64,000 bases of DNA from Cypionkella sinensis (lineage in GTDB: Bacteria; Pseudomonadota; Alphaproteobacteria; Rhodobacterales; Rhodobacteraceae), in contig NZ_JBHRTO010000001.1 of assembly GCF_042646385.1 (NCBI RefSeq), positions 930,001 to 994,000 of the forward strand. The letters are read 5' to 3'. Position numbers and translations under genes: made by a program. The notes under the pieces were generated by a model that was given only the letters and a program-made list of their open reading frames with translations, was not told the origin of the DNA and made no database searches. Of this stretch, positions 61,967-64,000 are shown one piece after another. Position 1 is the stretch's first letter; each line of letters opens with the position of its first letter.

Positions 61967-63295
61967 GTGCTGACACGCCTCACCTATCGGATTCATACCA
62001 CGTTGGAGCGGTATCTGCCCGAGCAACGTCTGTTTTTGAAATCTGATACCGAGACGCGCTTCATCCGCTTGCGCCCGAGCACCCAAGCCATCGCGCTGGT
62101 GTTTGGCGCTTTGGCTTTGGCCTGGACGATTCTGGCGACCGCGATCTTGTTGCTCGATTCGATTTCGGCAGGCACCTCGCGTCAGCAGGTCGCCCGCCAA
62201 CAGGCGCTTTATGAACAACGCCTGAACGATCTGTCGGCTGACCGCGATCTGCGTGCGGACGAGGCTGCATCGGCTCAAGGGCGTTTCAACCTTGCACTCG
62301 CACAAGTGTCCCAGATGCAGGCGCGACTGCTGGCCTCGGAAGATCGGCGGCGCGAGCTGGAGACTGGGATCGACGTGATCCAGAACACCCTGCGCGGCGT
62401 GATCAAGGAACGCGATCAGGCACGCGAACAGGTGGCTTCGCTGTCCACCGCCCCCACCGCAGGCCGGACCGAAGCCGAGCGTCTGGCGGATGCCGATGCG
62501 ACGCTGGAGATGATGACCGCCTCTTTGGGCGAAACCGCGCAGGCGCGCGACCAGATGCAGACCGAAGCCGAAAAGGCCGAGGCGCGCACCAACAAGATCG
62601 CGCAGGAGAAACAACAGCTTGAAGCCCGCAACGACGCGATCTTCGCGCAGTTGGAGCAGGCGATGAATGTCTCGGTCGAACCTTTGGACAAGATGTTCCG
62701 CGCCGCTGGCCTGTCGCCGGATGATCTGCTGTCGGCGGTGCGCAAGGGTTACAGCGGCCAAGGCGGGCCTTTGACACCGATTTCGCTGTCGACGTCGGGC
62801 ATGGCGCCGTCGGCAGATGAAACCCGCGCCAACGCGATTCTGAAAAGCCTTGATAACATGAACATGTATCGCATTGCCGCCTTCAAGGCACCGTTCGGGA
62901 TGCCGGTGAAAACCGCTGTGCGCTATACCTCTGGCTTTGGCGGGCGCAATGATCCGCTGGGGCGTGGCTTTCGCCGTCACGAGGGGCAGGATATGGCGGG
63001 CGATTATGGCGCGCCGATCTACAGCACCGCTGACGGGGTTGTGACCTATGCCGGTTGGGAAAACGGCTATGGTCGCCTGATCAAGGTCCAGCACGCTTTT
63101 GGCATCGAAACCCGCTATGGCCATCTTTCGCAGATCAGAGTCGAAGTTGGTCAAAGGGTATCGCGCGGCGACAGGATCGGTGATATGGGCAACTCGGGCC
63201 GGTCCACCGGCACTCACCTTCACTACGAGATCCGTATCGGCGGATCCGCGATAAATCCGATGACCTTCATAAAGGCAGCCAGCAATGTTTTCTAA
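61967..63295 (+). CDS. M23 family metallopeptidase with N-terminal DUF5930
   Basis: 442 residues from GTG 61967. A membrane helix at about 42-66 follows a short cytosolic part; then a long coiled coil (about 75-235, rich in Gln, Arg, Ala and Glu) and a LytM/M23 endopeptidase domain at the C-terminus. The zinc ligands are visible in RRHEGQDMAGDYGAPIYS and GTHLHYEIR, so the domain should be active on peptidoglycan cross-links, or bind them. It overlaps the next gene, a bactofilin, by 11 bases, pointing to a shape-determining pair. Confidence 0.92.
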   Translation: MLTRLTYRIHTTLERYLPEQRLFLKSDTETRFIRLRPSTQAIALVFGALALAWTILATAILLLDSISAGTSRQQVARQQALYEQRLNDLSADRDLRADEAASAQGRFNLALAQVSQMQARLLASEDRRRELETGIDVIQNTLRGVIKERDQAREQVASLSTAPTAGRTEAERLADADATLEMMTASLGETAQARDQMQTEAEKAEARTNKIAQEKQQLEARNDAIFAQLEQAMNVSVEPLDKMFRAAGLSPDDLLSAVRKGYSGQGGPLTPISLSTSGMAPSADETRANAILKSLDNMNMYRIAAFKAPFGMPVKTAVRYTSGFGGRNDPLGRGFRRHEGQDMAGDYGAPIYSTADGVVTYAGWENGYGRLIKVQHAFGIETRYGHLSQIRVEVGQRVSRGDRIGDMGNSGRSTGTHLHYEIRIGGSAINPMTFIKAASNVF

Positions 63296-63794
63296 GAGCC
63301 GCATCAACGAACCGGGCCCCAAAGCGGGCGAGACCGATAAGCCCAAAGCGCCGGAGGCACCTGTGACCAAACCCTCGATGGATTTTACGCCTTCTGCGCC
63401 CAAGGGCAAAGTGGCGGCTTCGGTGCTTTCCGCCGATCTGACCGTGGTGGGCAATCTGCGCACCACCGGCGATATTCAGGTCGAAGGCACGGTTGAGGGC
63501 GATATCCGCGCGCATTTGTTGACTGTGGGCGAAACCGCAACCATCCGTGGTGAGATTGTCGCAGATGATATCGTTGTAAATGGCCGCGTGATTGGCCGTG
63601 TGCGTGGCTTGAAAGTGCGCCTGACCTCGACCGCGAAGGTCGAAGGCGACATCATTCACAAGACCATTGCGATTGAATCGGGCGCGCATTTCGAAGGCTC
63701 GGTGCAGCGTCAGGATGACCCGCTGTCGACGGGCCGTGCAGCAGCCCCGGCCAGCCGCATCGTGCAGACCCCGATTTCCAGCGAAGAAGCCTGA
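63285..63794 (+). CDS. Bactofilin (polymer-forming cytoskeletal protein)
   Basis: 169 residues. A central right-handed beta-helix (about 45-140) shows the repeating short strands of bactofilins: VVGNLRTTGDIQVEGTVEGD, VGETATIRGEIVADDIVVNG and STAKVEGDIIHKTIAIESGA. The N- and C-terminal tails are Pro/Ala-rich and disordered. Bactofilins polymerise without nucleotide and place cell-wall enzymes. The ATG lies inside the M23 gene, 11 bases before its stop. Confidence 0.94.
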   Translation: MFSKSRINEPGPKAGETDKPKAPEAPVTKPSMDFTPSAPKGKVAASVLSADLTVVGNLRTTGDIQVEGTVEGDIRAHLLTVGETATIRGEIVADDIVVNGRVIGRVRGLKVRLTSTAKVEGDIIHKTIAIESGAHFEGSVQRQDDPLSTGRAAAPASRIVQTPISSEEA

Positions 63795-63804
63795 ACTTAT
63801 ACAG

Positions 63805-64000
63805 ATGTCCGACATGGATGTGACAGGGCGGGCACCAGAGCAATCTCTGGTGCCCGTTGTCATTTGCGCCCCCGAACACCGCCGCGCGATGCTGTGGGCA
63901 GCGATTCTGGCGTCGTCCATGGGGTTCATCGATTCTTCGGTGACAGCCAATGCCTTGCCAGCGATGCGGGCGGCGCTGGGGGCCAGCCTGACACAGGCGC
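63805..64000 (+). CDS. DHA2-type MFS drug transporter, N-terminal end (3' truncated by window)
   Basis: The frame is open from ATG 63805 to the window end. After some 30 polar residues comes RRAMLWAAILASSMGFIDSS and VTANALPAMRAALGASLTQA, the first helix and following loop of EmrB/QacA-like transporters. The start is uncertain: a perfect hairpin (63829-63856) lies within the first 20 codons, and a GTG at 63850 or an ATG at 63889 may be the true start. Substrate unknown. Confidence 0.75.
   Translation, partial: MSDMDVTGRAPEQSLVPVVICAPEHRRAMLWAAILASSMGFIDSSVTANALPAMRAALGASLTQA
63829..63856 (+). terminator. Perfect 12-bp hairpin, probable terminator of the M23-bactofilin unit
   Basis: CGGGCACCAGAG-CAAT-CTCTGGTGCCCG followed by TTGTCATTTG. 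It lies 35 bases after the bactofilin stop, as a terminator would, but within the first codons of the transporter if that starts at 63805. Confidence 0.6.

Noticed and set aside
63267..63950. A 227-codon minus-strand frame opposite the bactofilin gene
   Set aside because: The bactofilin on the plus strand shows the diagnostic beta-helix repeats; the minus frame has no recognisable motif.

Overview
The window is a G+C-rich, gene-dense chromosomal segment from an alphaproteobacterium, almost certainly a member of the Rhodobacterales (Rhodobacteraceae). The evidence is the gene families (DUF5930-M23 plus bactofilin, Hint_2 proteins, iolC fused to DUF2090, long alphaproteobacterial PstC and PstA, a short retropepsin), the codon bias, and intergenic elements of the GGATATTT type that recur in this order. 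No genus can be named from the sequence. There are about 60 protein genes, one clear pseudogene and two genes cut by the window edges. I recognise no rRNA, tRNA, CRISPR array, prophage or intact insertion sequence.

Layout. 1-2003: end of an ABC-F ATPase, DUF2267, MarC and a membrane-anchored retropepsin. 2147-11679: an outer-membrane biogenesis block, holC and pepA on the minus strand and lptF-lptG-lptD-surA-pdxA-rsmA on the plus strand; it joins neighbourhoods that are separate in E. coli. 11742-14890: a disordered DUF4167 protein, then prmC-prfA (the methyltransferase and its release-factor substrate). 14957-17171: gene-poor stretch with a decayed Hint gene and a CHAP lipoprotein. 17366-22345: DUF1499, agmatinase, an aminotransferase that could take the putrescine formed, a secreted protein and an M20 hydrolase. 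22403-27224: MazG, an iron-binding protein, an intact Hint protein, a nucleoside hydrolase and a NADAR protein.

27350-34747 (minus strand): complete phosphate regulon phoR-pstS-pstC-pstA-pstB-phoU-phoB, with a Pho-box array before pstS and a hairpin between pstS and pstC. 35291-41736 (minus strand): inositol operon iolR-iolC-iolD-iolE-iolB, with two near-identical operators before iolR and iolC. 41801-45752: coaD, a CBS protein, lysR divergent from mmsA (iolA), DUF2892. 45790-53895: NCS1 transporter, small secreted protein, uvrA, a rhodanese behind a SqrR/BigR-like operator, MFS, lpdA. 53971-61778: DUF924, MFS, queA, a 1130-residue AsmA/YhdP-like protein, PrxQ, DUF455. 61967-64000: M23 peptidase overlapping a bactofilin, then a truncated DHA2 transporter.

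Most notable observations: (1) three copies of a hairpin-plus-leader element that places the same ribosome-binding site just before three unrelated genes (rsmA, iolB, an MFS gene); (2) a Hint gene broken by one frameshift and one stop about 8 kb from an intact relative; (3) several operators readable by eye (two IolR-like, one SqrR-like, a Pho array, two palindromes between lysR and mmsA); (4) a small nucleotide/ADP-ribose neighbourhood (nucleoside hydrolase plus NADAR). I found no wholly new multi-gene defence or mobile system; the novelty here lies mostly in regulatory and repeat architecture and in uncharacterised families.
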